This document shows positions 1-9,141 of a stretch of DNA of 64,000 nt, in pieces. The stretch spans positions 1-64,000 of the forward strand of contig JBHEKY010000027.1 of NCBI GenBank assembly GCA_041859095.1, written 5' to 3'. The stretch comes from UBA1422 sp041859095 (GTDB taxonomy: Bacteria; Bacillota; Clostridia; Peptostreptococcales; Anaerovoracaceae). Under the pieces are notes generated by a model, which had not been told where the DNA came from, made no database searches, and saw only the letters and a program-made list of their open reading frames with translations. Made by a program: the position numbers and the translations under genes. Position 1 is the stretch's first letter, and the number at the start of each line of letters is the position of its first letter.

Positions 1-68
1 TCCTGCAGGTCTTTTGTTTTGAGGTATTATTTTTTGAATCGATTTCGTCCTTTGTTTTCGATTGAGAG

Positions 69-1415
69 CTAGATGATAAAACCGAACACTGTGAAGAGGA
101 TGGTCGCAAGAACGAAAGGAATTGCAATAATTGGTAGTGCGCATCGGGCATAATCCATATTTTTGATTTGAGATGCACCACATGTGATGGTAGCGGCATC
201 GCTGAAGAAGCAAGCCTGGCTGCCAAAAGCAGAAGCGGAGATAATGGCCGCAGAAGCCATATACAAATTAACATCCATGGAAACTGCCAGAGGGATAATA
301 ATCGGGAATGATATGGCGGCGATGCCCCAGAAACTGCCGACGACAAACATCAAAACAGCAACAGTCAGGAAGCATACGACCGGCAGCAGATTGGGACTCA
401 AGATGCTGGTTACATTGGTGATAACATAATCGGTTAAGCCCAATGCATCGTTAGCCCTTTGAAGGATAAAGGCCATGGCAATCAACATGATAACGAACAT
501 CATGTCCTTAAAGCCTTCCACTAAGCCATCCCACATAGCCCAAAACTTGATCAGTCTTTGAGGAACAAACAGAACCAAACAAGTAACCAGACCCATGATA
601 ACGCCGTATAACGCTTCTCCGGTGGCAACAGTTACAATGGCAGTAATCAGCATCGGTACAATGAAGTTCAAAGAACTTGATTTCTTCGTTTCCTCTGAAC
701 CGGACTGGTCCTGATATAATGCGACTGTGCTTTCCGGGAATACTTGCCCGGCCAGCGCACGAGCTTCGGCCTTTTTCAATGGACCAAACATTGGGATGAT
801 CCCAAAAATGACGAAGGGTACAATAAACACTGCCAGCCATGGATAAAACATAAAAGGAATGGAGGCGTAGTACGCGGAGGCTCCACCTTCTACACCGGAT
901 GCTTCCATCTGGGCTGACATGAATGCGAACCAAGTGGTTGCCGGAATCAAAACACAAACCGTGGTACCGGTTGAGTTGATTACATATGCCAGGTATTCTC
1001 TTGAAATATTAAACTTGTCGGTTACTTTTCTCATGGCTGCACCAACGGCCATGGCGTTGATGTAGTCATCAATGAACACCAAGATGCCTAGCACCCAGGT
1101 AGCAAGCAAAGCCCGTTTTCTGGTAGTTGCGACCTTTTGAATCATGGTGGAGAACCCACTGGCACCGCCACCTTGTTCCAACCATCGAATCAGAACACCG
1201 AAAAAACCTACAACTAGAGCAATCCAAACCATGACCGGATCCATCAGGACCGCATAGGTTGCATCAATAAAGCTGAGAAAAAATCCGGTAGGCCCGGAGA
1301 CGATGAGAAATCCGGCAATTGCACCGGCCAAGAGGGGTTCCATGATTCTTCTTGTAGTCAATGCTAAAATGATGACAATCGCGGAAGGGATGAGACATAC
1401 AATTCCATACTCCAT
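69..1415 (-). CDS. NhaC-family Na+/H+ antiporter-type transporter
   Basis: A 448-residue polytopic membrane protein with about 11-12 hydrophobic segments. It starts with a short N-terminal helix followed by the TRRIMEPLLAGAIAGF block typical of the NhaC/MleN family, and has the FIDDYINAMAVG segment of conserved acidic residues in mid-membrane. NhaC-type carriers exchange Na+ for H+ or for organic anions across the cytoplasmic membrane. The substrate here is unknown. A strong AAGGAGA site precedes the ATG. It lies 42 bp downstream of the D-aminoacylase gene on the same strand, so it may export or import that enzyme's substrate or product. It is a clear paralogue of the protein encoded at 5424-6803, sharing long identical runs such as NSTG.TVCVLIP. 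Confidence 0.85.
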   Translation of the reverse strand: MEYGIVCLIPSAIVIILALTTRRIMEPLLAGAIAGFLIVSGPTGFFLSFIDATYAVLMDPVMVWIALVVGFFGVLIRWLEQGGGASGFSTMIQKVATTRKRALLATWVLGILVFIDDYINAMAVGAAMRKVTDKFNISREYLAYVINSTGTTVCVLIPATTWFAFMSAQMEASGVEGGASAYYASIPFMFYPWLAVFIVPFVIFGIIPMFGPLKKAEARALAGQVFPESTVALYQDQSGSEETKKSSSLNFIVPMLITAIVTVATGEALYGVIMGLVTCLVLFVPQRLIKFWAMWDGLVEGFKDMMFVIMLIAMAFILQRANDALGLTDYVITNVTSILSPNLLPVVCFLTVAVLMFVVGSFWGIAAISFPIIIPLAVSMDVNLYMASAAIISASAFGSQACFFSDAATITCGASQIKNMDYARCALPIIAIPFVLATILFTVFGFII

Positions 1416-1457
1416 ACGTGTTCTCCTTTTTTAGAATTAGCATTAAAAAATAAATAA

Positions 1458-2849
1458 TTACAATGACCAGAGTTGATTCGGTTGGCGCAGAATTTTTCCG
1501 GGCAGCCGACTCTGATGCAGAGTTTCTTCAGCAACGACGATGACGCCATTGACGATGACATATTCAATGCCGGTGGGACGTGCGTCCGGCTGACCGATTC
1601 CAATGTAATCGGCATTGTCCCGAATGGTTTTGGGATTAAAGACGACAATGTCTGCGTCAGCCCCACTCCCCAACCAGCCTTTGTTTTGGGAAATTCCCAT
1701 TTGTATTGCGGGCAGGTAGGAAGATTTCTTTACGGCCTCCATCATTGACAGGACCCCTTGTTCTCGAACCAGCTTCTGAAAGAATCTGGGGAATGTGCCG
1801 ACATCCTGAGGATGACCGTTTCCGGGTTTGTCAGAAAGACCTGCATCAGTGGACATCATCACATAGGGTGGTTTGATTGCACGTGCCAAATCGGGTACCA
1901 CACCAACAAATGCAGTTCCTACCGTATCTTCTTCGTTGGCACGGATATAGTCCAAGATTTCGGGCGTTGCCCGTTGCCCGGCATACTTGCCGGTGGAAAT
2001 TATCAAGTCACTGATCGCACAAGCATATCGGCGATTCCACCCATCCGCAAAAACAGCGGAGTTGACAAAAGTGGCAAAGGATTCATAAATCCCCGAATCA
2101 CACATAATGGGTAATCCCTTGTTGATAGCATTTTCAATCATGACCAAAGCCATCTGAGTTACTTCAGGATGAACACCTAACTGGTATGCTAGATGGGAAA
2201 TTTGAACTCGTGCGCCTGTTTGTTCTGACATGGCGATGGCTTCTCGTATTCCGACAGCGAAATCCAGTGCATCCGTACGAATGTGAATGGGAACTAGCTT
2301 GTCATATTTGGCAGCCAACTCAACCAGGGGCATATATTCTTCAACAGTCGCACCTGGGGCATACTCCAACCCGAGAGAAACACCAAAGGCTCCGTCTTCC
2401 AGGGCTTGCGCTGCGATTACCACCATTTCTGATGTTTGTGCCGGCGTGGCAGTGGCATTGGGATCAGAAATCCCCACCATCTCTCTTAACGTCCAGGAAT
2501 GACCCACCAATGTGGCAAAATTAAGTGGATATCCGGATTTTTCCAGTGAGTCGAGAAATTCCCCGATGGGCATATTGGGAGACATTCCGCAATTTCCAGA
2601 TAGGCAAGTGGTAATGCCTTGGGAAACAGATAGCCAGACCGAGTATAAATCTGAATTCAGATGAGAGTGAATGTCGATAAAGCCGGGGCAAACGATGTTG
2701 CCGGTGGCCTCAATGATTTCTTTGCCTTCCATGGGCTCCCGGGAAATCGTAGCGATAATGCCATCTTTAATTCCAATATTTCCACGAGTCTGTTGTTCTG
2801 AGCGAGGTTCAATAATAGTACCATTTTGTATCACGATGTCATAAATCAT
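1458..2849 (-). CDS. N-acyl-D-amino-acid deacylase family amidohydrolase
   Basis: A 463-residue metal-dependent hydrolase of the D-aminoacylase branch of the amidohydrolase superfamily. The N-terminal beta domain (VIQNGTIIEP) leads into the metal motif GFIDIHSHLNSD near residue 60. Further landmarks are the CGMSPN cysteine segment, HIRTDALD, ISHLAYQLG and the late aspartate in MMSTDAGLSDKPG. The family removes the acyl (or carbamoyl-like) group from N-substituted D-amino acids or releases D-residues from dipeptides in the cytoplasm. Exact substrate cannot be read from sequence. It is the first gene of a leftward operon with the NhaC-type transporter, divergent from a LuxR-type regulator that could control it. 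Confidence 0.82.
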   Translation of the reverse strand: MIYDIVIQNGTIIEPRSEQQTRGNIGIKDGIIATISREPMEGKEIIEATGNIVCPGFIDIHSHLNSDLYSVWLSVSQGITTCLSGNCGMSPNMPIGEFLDSLEKSGYPLNFATLVGHSWTLREMVGISDPNATATPAQTSEMVVIAAQALEDGAFGVSLGLEYAPGATVEEYMPLVELAAKYDKLVPIHIRTDALDFAVGIREAIAMSEQTGARVQISHLAYQLGVHPEVTQMALVMIENAINKGLPIMCDSGIYESFATFVNSAVFADGWNRRYACAISDLIISTGKYAGQRATPEILDYIRANEEDTVGTAFVGVVPDLARAIKPPYVMMSTDAGLSDKPGNGHPQDVGTFPRFFQKLVREQGVLSMMEAVKKSSYLPAIQMGISQNKGWLGSGADADIVVFNPKTIRDNADYIGIGQPDARPTGIEYVIVNGVIVVAEETLHQSRLPGKILRQPNQLWSL

Positions 2850-2875
2850 TCTTTCATTCCTCCAAATACCTTACT

Positions 2876-2950
2876 ATTATAACAGATGTCAGAATATTTA
2901 AAATAATCCGTCATTGTTATCTTTGGAATACAAAGGAGTATTGATATAAT
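2876..2950. promoter_or_regulatory. Divergent promoter region between deacylase and LuxR-type regulator
   Basis: A TATAAT hexamer reads leftward at 2881-2876 toward the deacylase operon, with only a poor -35 (ATTTTA) 17 bp away. A second TATAAT reads rightward at 2945-2950 toward the regulator gene, with a weak TTTGGA 17 bp upstream. Both weak -35 boxes suggest activator dependence. No sigma-54 motif was seen here. Confidence 0.35.
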
Positions 2951-3029
2951 CCTTTTGGATAAGATATGTATTGCGAAGAGAGAAGAAATATGGTATACCG
3001 AAGGAAAAGAGTAGCGGGAGGATCATGAC

Positions 3030-3791
3030 ATGAACCAGAACAAGTTGGTTTTGTTGAATGACATCATCTTAAAAATTCACATCACCGAGGATTTTGAAAG
3101 CATGCGCATGGGTGTGCTTTCCGGACTGAGTATTTTGATTCCAGGAACCGGCTCCTCTTTTTATCTGGCATCCAAATCGGAACAGTATAAACTGACCAAC
3201 CCAATAAACATAGGGGTTTCTGACGAGTGTACAGCGACTTACACCAATGAATTCCAGGATTACGACAGAACAACTTGGACCTACGCAACGCCCTATTCCA
3301 AAGTATTTGATGATTCGGATTTTATCCAAAATGAAGCCAATCATCAAACGGAGTTTTATCGGCGAATATATGGCCCTTACGGAATTCTTTACCAAGCCAC
3401 GCTGACTATTTGTCACAATGGGGTGTTCCTTGGGGTGATTTCACTGTTTCGAAATCAGGAAGAAGGTCCGTTCCTACAGGAAGACATCTTTTTCCTTGAA
3501 TTGATTTCGGCACACCTGGGCGTACGACTGTTTCACGGACGACAAAGCGTTGGAGTGCGGCAGGACAAGCCACTAAAACTTGAAGTGCTTATGAACCAAT
3601 ACCATCTTACTTTACGAGAAACAGAGGTCTTGTACACCATGCTGAGTGTGTCAGGAAAAGGGGATTTATGCGCGCAGCTATGTATCAGCCCCAACACTCT
3701 CAAGAAACATGTGGTCAACATCTACAAGAAATTTCAGGTCAACGGGCGGATTGAGCTTTACCAAAAGATAAGCCAACTTCAAAAGGGATAA
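3030..3791 (+). CDS. LuxR-type transcriptional regulator with GAF-like sensor domain
   Basis: A 253-residue regulator. Residues about 10-170 form a GAF-like ligand-sensing domain, judged from length and pattern rather than a diagnostic motif. Residues about 185-250 form a LuxR/NarL-type helix-turn-helix (LTLRETEVLYTML, then ISPNTLKKHVVNIYKKF). No receiver-domain phospho-acceptor block is visible, so it probably responds to a small molecule. It is divergent from the deacylase-transporter operon and sits 17 bp before the sigma-54 activator gene, so it may control either. GGGAGG lies 8 bp before the ATG. Confidence 0.75.
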   Translation: MNQNKLVLLNDIILKIHITEDFESMRMGVLSGLSILIPGTGSSFYLASKSEQYKLTNPINIGVSDECTATYTNEFQDYDRTTWTYATPYSKVFDDSDFIQNEANHQTEFYRRIYGPYGILYQATLTICHNGVFLGVISLFRNQEEGPFLQEDIFFLELISAHLGVRLFHGRQSVGVRQDKPLKLEVLMNQYHLTLRETEVLYTMLSVSGKGDLCAQLCISPNTLKKHVVNIYKKFQVNGRIELYQKISQLQKG

Positions 3792-3808
3792 CAGGGAAAG
3801 GAAGGGAG

Positions 3809-5209
3809 TTGTCATTGAATAGTTTTGATTATGAGCTGACCCTCAGCCATTTACCGGGTGCCATTGTGATTGATATGAGCGGCACGGTCATCTACCTGAA
3901 TCATCAATGCGCCAATTATATTAATGTGGATCGTGCCTGGGCGCTGAACCGTCACATTACAGAAGTATTCCCACAGACAAAAATGCTAGAAAACTTATAC
4001 ATTGAAAAGCCAATGATTGTATTCTATCATTGCTTTGGAATTGGCATCAGCATTCATGTACCAATTTTCGATAATGGAAAACAAATCGGGCTGCTTGAAT
4101 ACGATGTTGTGCAAGGTTCGGAGATCTTATACGAATTAGCGGACAACTATACCCGCTTTTTGGACGGGGAGCTTAACACACTGAAAAGGGAGATTTCCGA
4201 GCTGAAAAACACCAAATACTCTATCGACCAAATCATTGGCAGTTCGGCTATCATTGGGAAACTAAAAGAAAAAATTCATAAGGCAGCTGAATCTAATTCA
4301 ACCGTGGTTATTTTTGGGGAGACCGGAACCGGAAAAGAGTTGGTTGCGCATTCCATTCACAGCTTGTCTCGCAGAAAAAAGAACCCCTTTGTGAAAGTCA
4401 ACGCATCCAGCATTCCGGAAACCCTAGTGGAATCAGAACTGTTTGGATACGAGGCGGGAAGCTTTACAGGGGCTTCCAAAGAAGGGAAAAAAGGCAAGTT
4501 TGAGCTGGCTGACGGGGGGACCTTATTTATTGATGAAATCAACCAGATGCCTCTACTAGTTCAACCAAAGCTACTTCGAGTGCTTCAGGAAAATGAGATT
4601 GAGCGGATTGGCGGCAGCGAAAGTCTACCGGTTGATGTCCGGGTGATTGTCACATCCAATGAAGACCTTCGATTGATGGTGGATCACAAAAAATTCAGGG
4701 GAGACCTGTTCTACCGGCTTCATGTGATTCCCATTGTGATTCCCCCATTGCGTCAACGCAAAGAAGATATCCCGGAACTAATCAACTATTATGTTAAAGT
4801 TTTCGGACATTCTACCGGGAAATACATCACATCCATTGATGAGGAGATTTATCGGGAATTTGCCAGATATGACTGGCCGGGAAATGTAAGAGAACTTCAA
4901 AATGTGCTGGAGCGGGCAGTATTATTTATGTCGGGGAACAAGCTCCTCATAGAACATATTAACGCAGGGTTTTCAACCACAGCAAATACCGTGTATCCTG
5001 AATTGGATGCATCCAATCCCATTGAAGAAGCAAAAAGAATGTCGGAAAAGAAATTAATTATTGCCACACTGCGTATGTGTGGAGGCAACAAGACCAAAGC
5101 AGCGCATTATTTAAAAATCCCAAGGCCTCTTTTATATCAAAAGATACAGAGGCTGGGCATTGAGAAAGCAGAAATGTCAGCAGAGACTGACGGTGTCAGC
5201 GCAGAATGA
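3809..5209 (+). CDS. Sigma-54-dependent enhancer-binding activator (PAS-AAA+-Fis)
   Basis: A 466-residue activator of sigma-54 RNA polymerase. A PAS-like sensor spans about residues 10-110, followed by a short coiled linker (FLDGELNTLKREISELKN). The AAA+ domain has Walker A GETGTGKE at 170-177, the sigma-54 contact loop as GSFTGA at 217-222 (the usual GAFTGA with A to S) and Walker B GGTLFIDE near 237. A Fis-type HTH ends the protein (GGNKTKAAHYLKI...LYQKIQRLGI). The start is TTG 3809 or TTG 3815; the purine-rich stretch upstream fits both. Three TGTCA-N8-TGACR sites overlap or follow its 3' end, ahead of a sigma-54 promoter for the next operon, which makes that operon its likely target. Confidence 0.93.
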   Translation: MSLNSFDYELTLSHLPGAIVIDMSGTVIYLNHQCANYINVDRAWALNRHITEVFPQTKMLENLYIEKPMIVFYHCFGIGISIHVPIFDNGKQIGLLEYDVVQGSEILYELADNYTRFLDGELNTLKREISELKNTKYSIDQIIGSSAIIGKLKEKIHKAAESNSTVVIFGETGTGKELVAHSIHSLSRRKKNPFVKVNASSIPETLVESELFGYEAGSFTGASKEGKKGKFELADGGTLFIDEINQMPLLVQPKLLRVLQENEIERIGGSESLPVDVRVIVTSNEDLRLMVDHKKFRGDLFYRLHVIPIVIPPLRQRKEDIPELINYYVKVFGHSTGKYITSIDEEIYREFARYDWPGNVRELQNVLERAVLFMSGNKLLIEHINAGFSTTANTVYPELDASNPIEEAKRMSEKKLIIATLRMCGGNKTKAAHYLKIPRPLLYQKIQRLGIEKAEMSAETDGVSAE

Positions 5210-5211
5210 CG
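5175..5211 (+). promoter_or_regulatory. Two tandem candidate enhancer sites for the sigma-54 activator
   Basis: Two imperfect dyads of form TGTCA-N8-TGACG lie at 5175-5192 and 5194-5211, centres 19 bp apart. They overlap the last codons of the activator gene. A third copy lies at 5275-5292. All are upstream of the -24/-12 promoter at 5355, at distances normal for enhancer-binding proteins. Confidence 0.6.
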
Positions 5212-5274
5212 CCTGGCAAAATATTCAGAATCTTAGCAAAACATGTGGCCTTACTAAAAAACGACTGCAAAAGA

Positions 5275-5292
5275 TGTCATTGTATACTGACA
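5275..5292 (+). promoter_or_regulatory. Third candidate enhancer site
   Basis: TGTCATTGTATACTGACA is an 18-bp dyad of the same TGTCA-N8-TGACA form as the pair at 5175-5211. Its centre is 81 bp from the nearer of those and about 80 bp upstream of the -24 element. Confidence 0.6.
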
Positions 5293-5354
5293 CAACGATA
5301 AACAGCATTTCCGAAAAACATATAATAACATTGGAATTTCAACAAAAGCAAAGT

Positions 5355-5369
5355 TGGCACGAACTTTGC
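5355..5369 (+). promoter_or_regulatory. Sigma-54 (-24/-12) promoter
   Basis: TGGCACGAACTTTGC matches the sigma-54 consensus TGGCAC-N5-TTGC, with GG (5356-5357) and GC (5368-5369) separated by exactly 10 bp. Predicted transcription start is near 5381, giving a leader of about 43 nt to the ATG at 5424. Confidence 0.85.
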
Positions 5370-5423
5370 TTTTATATTAGACAGAATTATTTTAACCAGT
5401 ATTGGTAAATGAAGGAGGAAAAA

Positions 5424-6803
5424 ATGGAACATTTTGGCGCATGGAGCCTCATCCCAGCATTGGTAGTCATCGTTACGGCGTTGATTTCCAAAAGAACATT
5501 GGAACCACTGCTGTTAGGAGCGTTGGTAGGCTTTATCATTCTCAAGGGACCCGGAGTCGGTGATTTTATGACCGATAGTTGGTTTTCAGAATTTATTAAT
5601 GCAGTATATGCAGTCATGATGGATCCCGTTACCGTATGGATTATCCTGGTATGTGGACTCTTCGGCAGTGTGGTAGCCTTATTGGAAAAGGCCGGCGGCA
5701 CAATGGGATTCTCAGATATTGCGGCGAAAGCCACCAAAGGTAGAACAGGAACCCTATTTACCACTTGGATTCTTGGCATCATCGTATTCGTCGACGACTA
5801 TTTAAATGCGCTGGCAGTTGGAACAGCCATGAGAAATGCGACAGACAAATACAAAGTATCCAGAGAATTTTTGGCTTATATCGTCAATTCCACCGGCGCA
5901 ACCGTTTGCGTATTAATTCCGTTTTCCACTTGGTCGGCATTTATGGCGGGTCAATTGGAATCCAGCGGTGCAGCAGCCGAAGGAATGGGAACCGAAACCT
6001 ATTTTGCGACCCTGCCATTCATACTATATGCTTGGATTGCAGTCATCATCGTTCCCCTATTTATTTTGAAGGTTATTCCCGTTTGGGGACCCATGAAGAA
6101 AGCAGAGCAAAGGGCACAAGCCGGACAATGCCTGCCTGACAGCACTGTAGATCTTTATCTGACCAAAGAAGAAACCGAAACCCCCATCAAGGGAAAAGCT
6201 ATGAACTTCATTATCCCCATGCTAGTTCTTGCCGGCGTGGTGGTTTACACCAAAGACATGCTTTACGGCGTAATCGCAGCCATCGCAGTCTGTGCGATTT
6301 TATTTGCACCACAAAGAATCATGAAACTATCGGAGTTTTTTGAAACAACTATCAATGGTTTCAAAGACATGATCTTGGTTTTGGGCATCATCGTCGCCGC
6401 ATTTATCTTGCAAGCCGCCAACGATGCTTTGGGGCTAACCCCTTATGTCATCGAATCGGTTGAGCCGATTCTGAGCCCGGCTCTTCTGCCCATGTTGACA
6501 TTCATCATCGTTGGGTTGTTGGCCTTTACCACCGGAAGCTTCTGGGGTGTAGCGGCAATCGCATTCCCCATTATTGTACCGTTGGCAGATTCCATGGGTG
6601 TTAGCATGTTGTTGGTTGCCGGTGCTGTCATATCCTCAGCCTCTCTTGGATCGCATACTTGCTTCTATGGAGATGCGGTAACCTTAACCAGTGCGTCGAC
6701 TCAAATCAGAAACAACGACTATGCAAAAACAGTACTTCCAATTATTGCACTTCCCTTCGTCCTTGGGTGTATTGCATTCTTGGTCGCAGGCATTATAATG
6801 TAA
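5424..6803 (+). CDS. NhaC-family antiporter-type transporter, sigma-54-controlled
   Basis: A 459-residue multi-spanning membrane protein of the NhaC family, paralogous to the protein at 69-1415. It keeps the FVDDYLNALAVGTAM and NSTGATVCVLIPFSTW blocks and a late FTTGSFWGVAAIAFPII segment. ATG 5424 is preferred over ATG 5409 because AAGGAGG (5412-5418) sits inside the longer version, 5 bp before ATG 5424. It is the first gene after the sigma-54 promoter. The linked amidohydrolase and urease suggest that it moves a nitrogenous substrate or a counter-ion, but the substrate is not known. Confidence 0.85.
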   Translation: MEHFGAWSLIPALVVIVTALISKRTLEPLLLGALVGFIILKGPGVGDFMTDSWFSEFINAVYAVMMDPVTVWIILVCGLFGSVVALLEKAGGTMGFSDIAAKATKGRTGTLFTTWILGIIVFVDDYLNALAVGTAMRNATDKYKVSREFLAYIVNSTGATVCVLIPFSTWSAFMAGQLESSGAAAEGMGTETYFATLPFILYAWIAVIIVPLFILKVIPVWGPMKKAEQRAQAGQCLPDSTVDLYLTKEETETPIKGKAMNFIIPMLVLAGVVVYTKDMLYGVIAAIAVCAILFAPQRIMKLSEFFETTINGFKDMILVLGIIVAAFILQAANDALGLTPYVIESVEPILSPALLPMLTFIIVGLLAFTTGSFWGVAAIAFPIIVPLADSMGVSMLLVAGAVISSASLGSHTCFYGDAVTLTSASTQIRNNDYAKTVLPIIALPFVLGCIAFLVAGIIM

Positions 6804-6825
6804 TTGAAAGCTTGAAGAACTTGTT

Positions 6826-6852
6826 GCCCTGTCCGGTAGAACCGGACAGGGC
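6826..6852 (+). terminator. Perfect hairpin between transporter and amidohydrolase genes
   Basis: GCCCTGTCCGGT and its exact complement flank a 3-nt AGA loop (12-bp stem). No T-run follows (TTCCATCG), so it is more likely an mRNA stability or partial read-through element than a full terminator inside the operon. Confidence 0.5.
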
Positions 6853-6894
6853 TTCCATCGTTGCATAAGAGTTGTATAAGAATGGAGGCAAACT

Positions 6895-8529
6895 TTGAAA
6901 GCAGATTTAATCATCAAAAGCAATTTTATCTATGACAGCATTCATCCGGAATTATTTTCTGGATTTGTTGCAGTAAGCCAAGGGAAAATCCTTGCTGTCG
7001 GAGCTGACGGTGAGATGGATTCTTGGATTGGGAAAGAAACTGAAGTCAGAGATTCCGGTGATGGAATGCTAATGGCCGGATTTCATGACAGCCATACCCA
7101 TATTATCATGGCTGGCATGTACAAAACCTATGCCAACTTGATGGATGCGCGTTCCGAAGAGGAAACCGTTAGGATGCTGAAGGAACACCAGGACACTCTG
7201 ACAGAACAGGATCCTTGGATTTATGGATTTGGATGGTACCATGTTTTTTGGGACAACAAAGTATTGCCAACCCGACACTCCCTGGACCGGGAATTCCCGG
7301 ACCATCCCGTCATCTTGATTAATGCGGAAGCGCATGGTGCTTGGGTCAATACGAAAGCCCTTGAACTGGCGGGGATTGACAAGAATACACCTGATCCCTT
7401 TGGCGGGGAAATCGCCCGAGATGAAAACGGAGAGGCAACAGGATTTCTTTATGAATCAGCAGTCGGTCTTGTTGGCAAACTAGCTTTTGATTTCTCTCCG
7501 GAACAAGAGATGAGAGTCATCGAGGTTTATATGAAGGCAGCAAACCGTTATGGGATTACCGCTGCCAATGATATGATGCCGTATTTCCATGGAAACATGG
7601 GAAGTGCAGCCACCTATCACAAACTGGAGGAGCAGGGCAAACTGACCGTCCGCATCCATCTGGCCCCCAACCTTATCGGGGACATGGAGGAGGCTGAAGA
7701 TTGGCGGAAGAAATACACAAGTGAAAAACTAAAGATCAATTTAATGAAACAATTTTTGGATGGAGTTTCCACAACCCACACAGCACTGATGCTTGAACCA
7801 TATGCAGACGCACCGGATTCCACCGGATATGCTCTTACAGATGTGGATGCCATTCGCAATGCTGTGCCGGAAGCCCACAGAAGAGGATTCTCGGTACGAC
7901 TTCACTCTTGCGGTGATCGATCGGCCAGATTAGCCCTGGACTTCTATGAAGAGGCAATAGCTAAATATGGAAAAAACCAGTGTCGACATGCCATTGAACA
8001 TTGCGAATTGGTATCGGAAGAGGATCTTCCACGGTTTGGTACGCTGGGAGTCATTCCCTCGGTTCAACCGGAACATATTGCCATGACCCAAACTTTCGAT
8101 GAAAACCCATACCGGACAGCTCTGGGCGAAAAAAAAGCTGCTGAAACCTGGCCATTCCGAAAGCTGTTAAACGCGGCTGGCGTCCTGGCCATTGGCAGTG
8201 ATTGCCCAGTGGTGGACAATGATCCGTTCCTGGAAATCTTCAGAGGCGTCACACGGCTTCATAATGATGGCAAGCCGGAAGGCGGTTGGAACCCCACAGA
8301 AAAGCTTTCAGTAGAAGAAGTTCTCCGCTATTATACCTGGGGTTCTGCATACGCAGTGAGTCGAGAAGGGGAAATGGGCACCTTAGAAGCCGGAAAGTTG
8401 GCGGATTTGGTGGTGCTGGACCGAAACCTATTCAACATCAACCCCTGGGAGATCCTAAAAACGCAAGTGATGCTGACCATTATGGACGGTCGGATTGTAT
8501 ATGATAGAACAAAGGAGGAACAACAATGA
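6895..8529 (+). CDS. YtcJ-type metal-dependent amidohydrolase
   Basis: A 544-residue cytoplasmic amidohydrolase of the YtcJ/exoenzyme-regulatory group. The first metal motif is FHDSHTH near residue 64. Other landmarks are NAEAHGAWVN, LKQFLDGVSTTHTAL (as MKQFLDG here), the histidine in LHSCGDRSARLAL, IEHCEL, and the late aspartate in AIGSDCPVVDNDPF. The start is TTG with GGAGG 7-8 bp upstream. The family hydrolyses amide, ureido or ring C-N bonds; this substrate is not identifiable. Position between a transporter and a complete urease suggests it may feed a compound that ends in urea. A 544-residue paralogue sits on the island at 46987-48621. Confidence 0.85.
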   Translation: MKADLIIKSNFIYDSIHPELFSGFVAVSQGKILAVGADGEMDSWIGKETEVRDSGDGMLMAGFHDSHTHIIMAGMYKTYANLMDARSEEETVRMLKEHQDTLTEQDPWIYGFGWYHVFWDNKVLPTRHSLDREFPDHPVILINAEAHGAWVNTKALELAGIDKNTPDPFGGEIARDENGEATGFLYESAVGLVGKLAFDFSPEQEMRVIEVYMKAANRYGITAANDMMPYFHGNMGSAATYHKLEEQGKLTVRIHLAPNLIGDMEEAEDWRKKYTSEKLKINLMKQFLDGVSTTHTALMLEPYADAPDSTGYALTDVDAIRNAVPEAHRRGFSVRLHSCGDRSARLALDFYEEAIAKYGKNQCRHAIEHCELVSEEDLPRFGTLGVIPSVQPEHIAMTQTFDENPYRTALGEKKAAETWPFRKLLNAAGVLAIGSDCPVVDNDPFLEIFRGVTRLHNDGKPEGGWNPTEKLSVEEVLRYYTWGSAYAVSREGEMGTLEAGKLADLVVLDRNLFNINPWEILKTQVMLTIMDGRIVYDRTKEEQQ

Positions 8530-8735
8530 GCAGCAGTGCACCTTTTTGCCCCTGTACCGACAGTAGCTGTGCGTTCAACCCGATGAATCACGACAAGGGA
8601 TGTACACTTTGTGTTGAAGACAGCATCAAGTGTAAAGAAATTCCCAAGTGCTTTTTCAAGGAAGCAGGCGGAGACATTGATACCATTACAGACTGGTCTT
8701 TTGAAAGCTTTGCAACTATCGTTTTAGAAAAATAA
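8526..8735 (+). CDS. Small Cys-rich protein (DUF6485-like)
   Basis: A 69-residue protein whose first 40 residues carry eight cysteines (FCPCTDSSCAF, GCTLCVED, IKCKEIPKCFF), followed by an acidic tail. Its ATG overlaps the TGA of the amidohydrolase, so the two are translationally coupled. The spacing resembles the DUF6485 family of putative metal-binding proteins; this assignment is from memory. In this operon it might bind zinc or nickel or serve the amidohydrolase, but no function is established. Confidence 0.65.
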   Translation: MSSSAPFCPCTDSSCAFNPMNHDKGCTLCVEDSIKCKEIPKCFFKEAGGDIDTITDWSFESFATIVLEK

Positions 8736-8766
8736 CACCAATGCGTGAAGTCAAGAGGAGGTCGAA

Positions 8767-9126
8767 ATGAAACTGACACAAAAAGAGCATGAACGGCTGA
8801 CGATTTTCACCATTGCCGAAATATCCAGAAGGCGGTGGCGTCGTGGCGTGAAATTGAATTATATCGAGGCGAACGCCATTATTTGCGATGAAATTCTTGA
8901 GCGAGCCAGAGAAGGGAAGTCATCCCTCACTGATCTTGTACACCTGGGAACTCAAATCATCACTGAAGAAGATGTTATGGATGGCACCATTGAATTGCTA
9001 ACCGGAATTCAATTGGAGGCCTTGTTTCCAGATGGCAACAAACTGATCAGTATTCAGGACCCCATCCGCCTTGAAAAGCGGTGCGAAGGAATTCCGTTCA
9101 ACCAATTAATTTCCATGCAAGGATAA
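8767..9126 (+). CDS. ureA: Urease gamma subunit
   Basis: A 119-residue protein, slightly longer than the usual 100. It begins with the family signature MKLTQKEHERLTIFTIAEISRRR in adapted form and contains LNYIEANAIICDEILERAREGKS and the LLTGIQLEALFPDGNKLISIQDPI segment. It is part of the (alpha-beta-gamma)3 cytoplasmic urease that hydrolyses urea to ammonia and carbamate. It is the first urease gene, 31 bp after the small Cys-rich gene, with AAGAGGAGG just upstream of its ATG. Confidence 0.96.
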   Translation: MKLTQKEHERLTIFTIAEISRRRWRRGVKLNYIEANAIICDEILERAREGKSSLTDLVHLGTQIITEEDVMDGTIELLTGIQLEALFPDGNKLISIQDPIRLEKRCEGIPFNQLISMQG

Positions 9127-9141
9127 CCGGAGGTGAAATCG

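Noticed and set aside
5160..5408. 82-residue open frame between the activator and transporter genes
   Set aside because: It overlaps the enhancer sites and the sigma-54 promoter, has no ribosome site and has no domain pattern.
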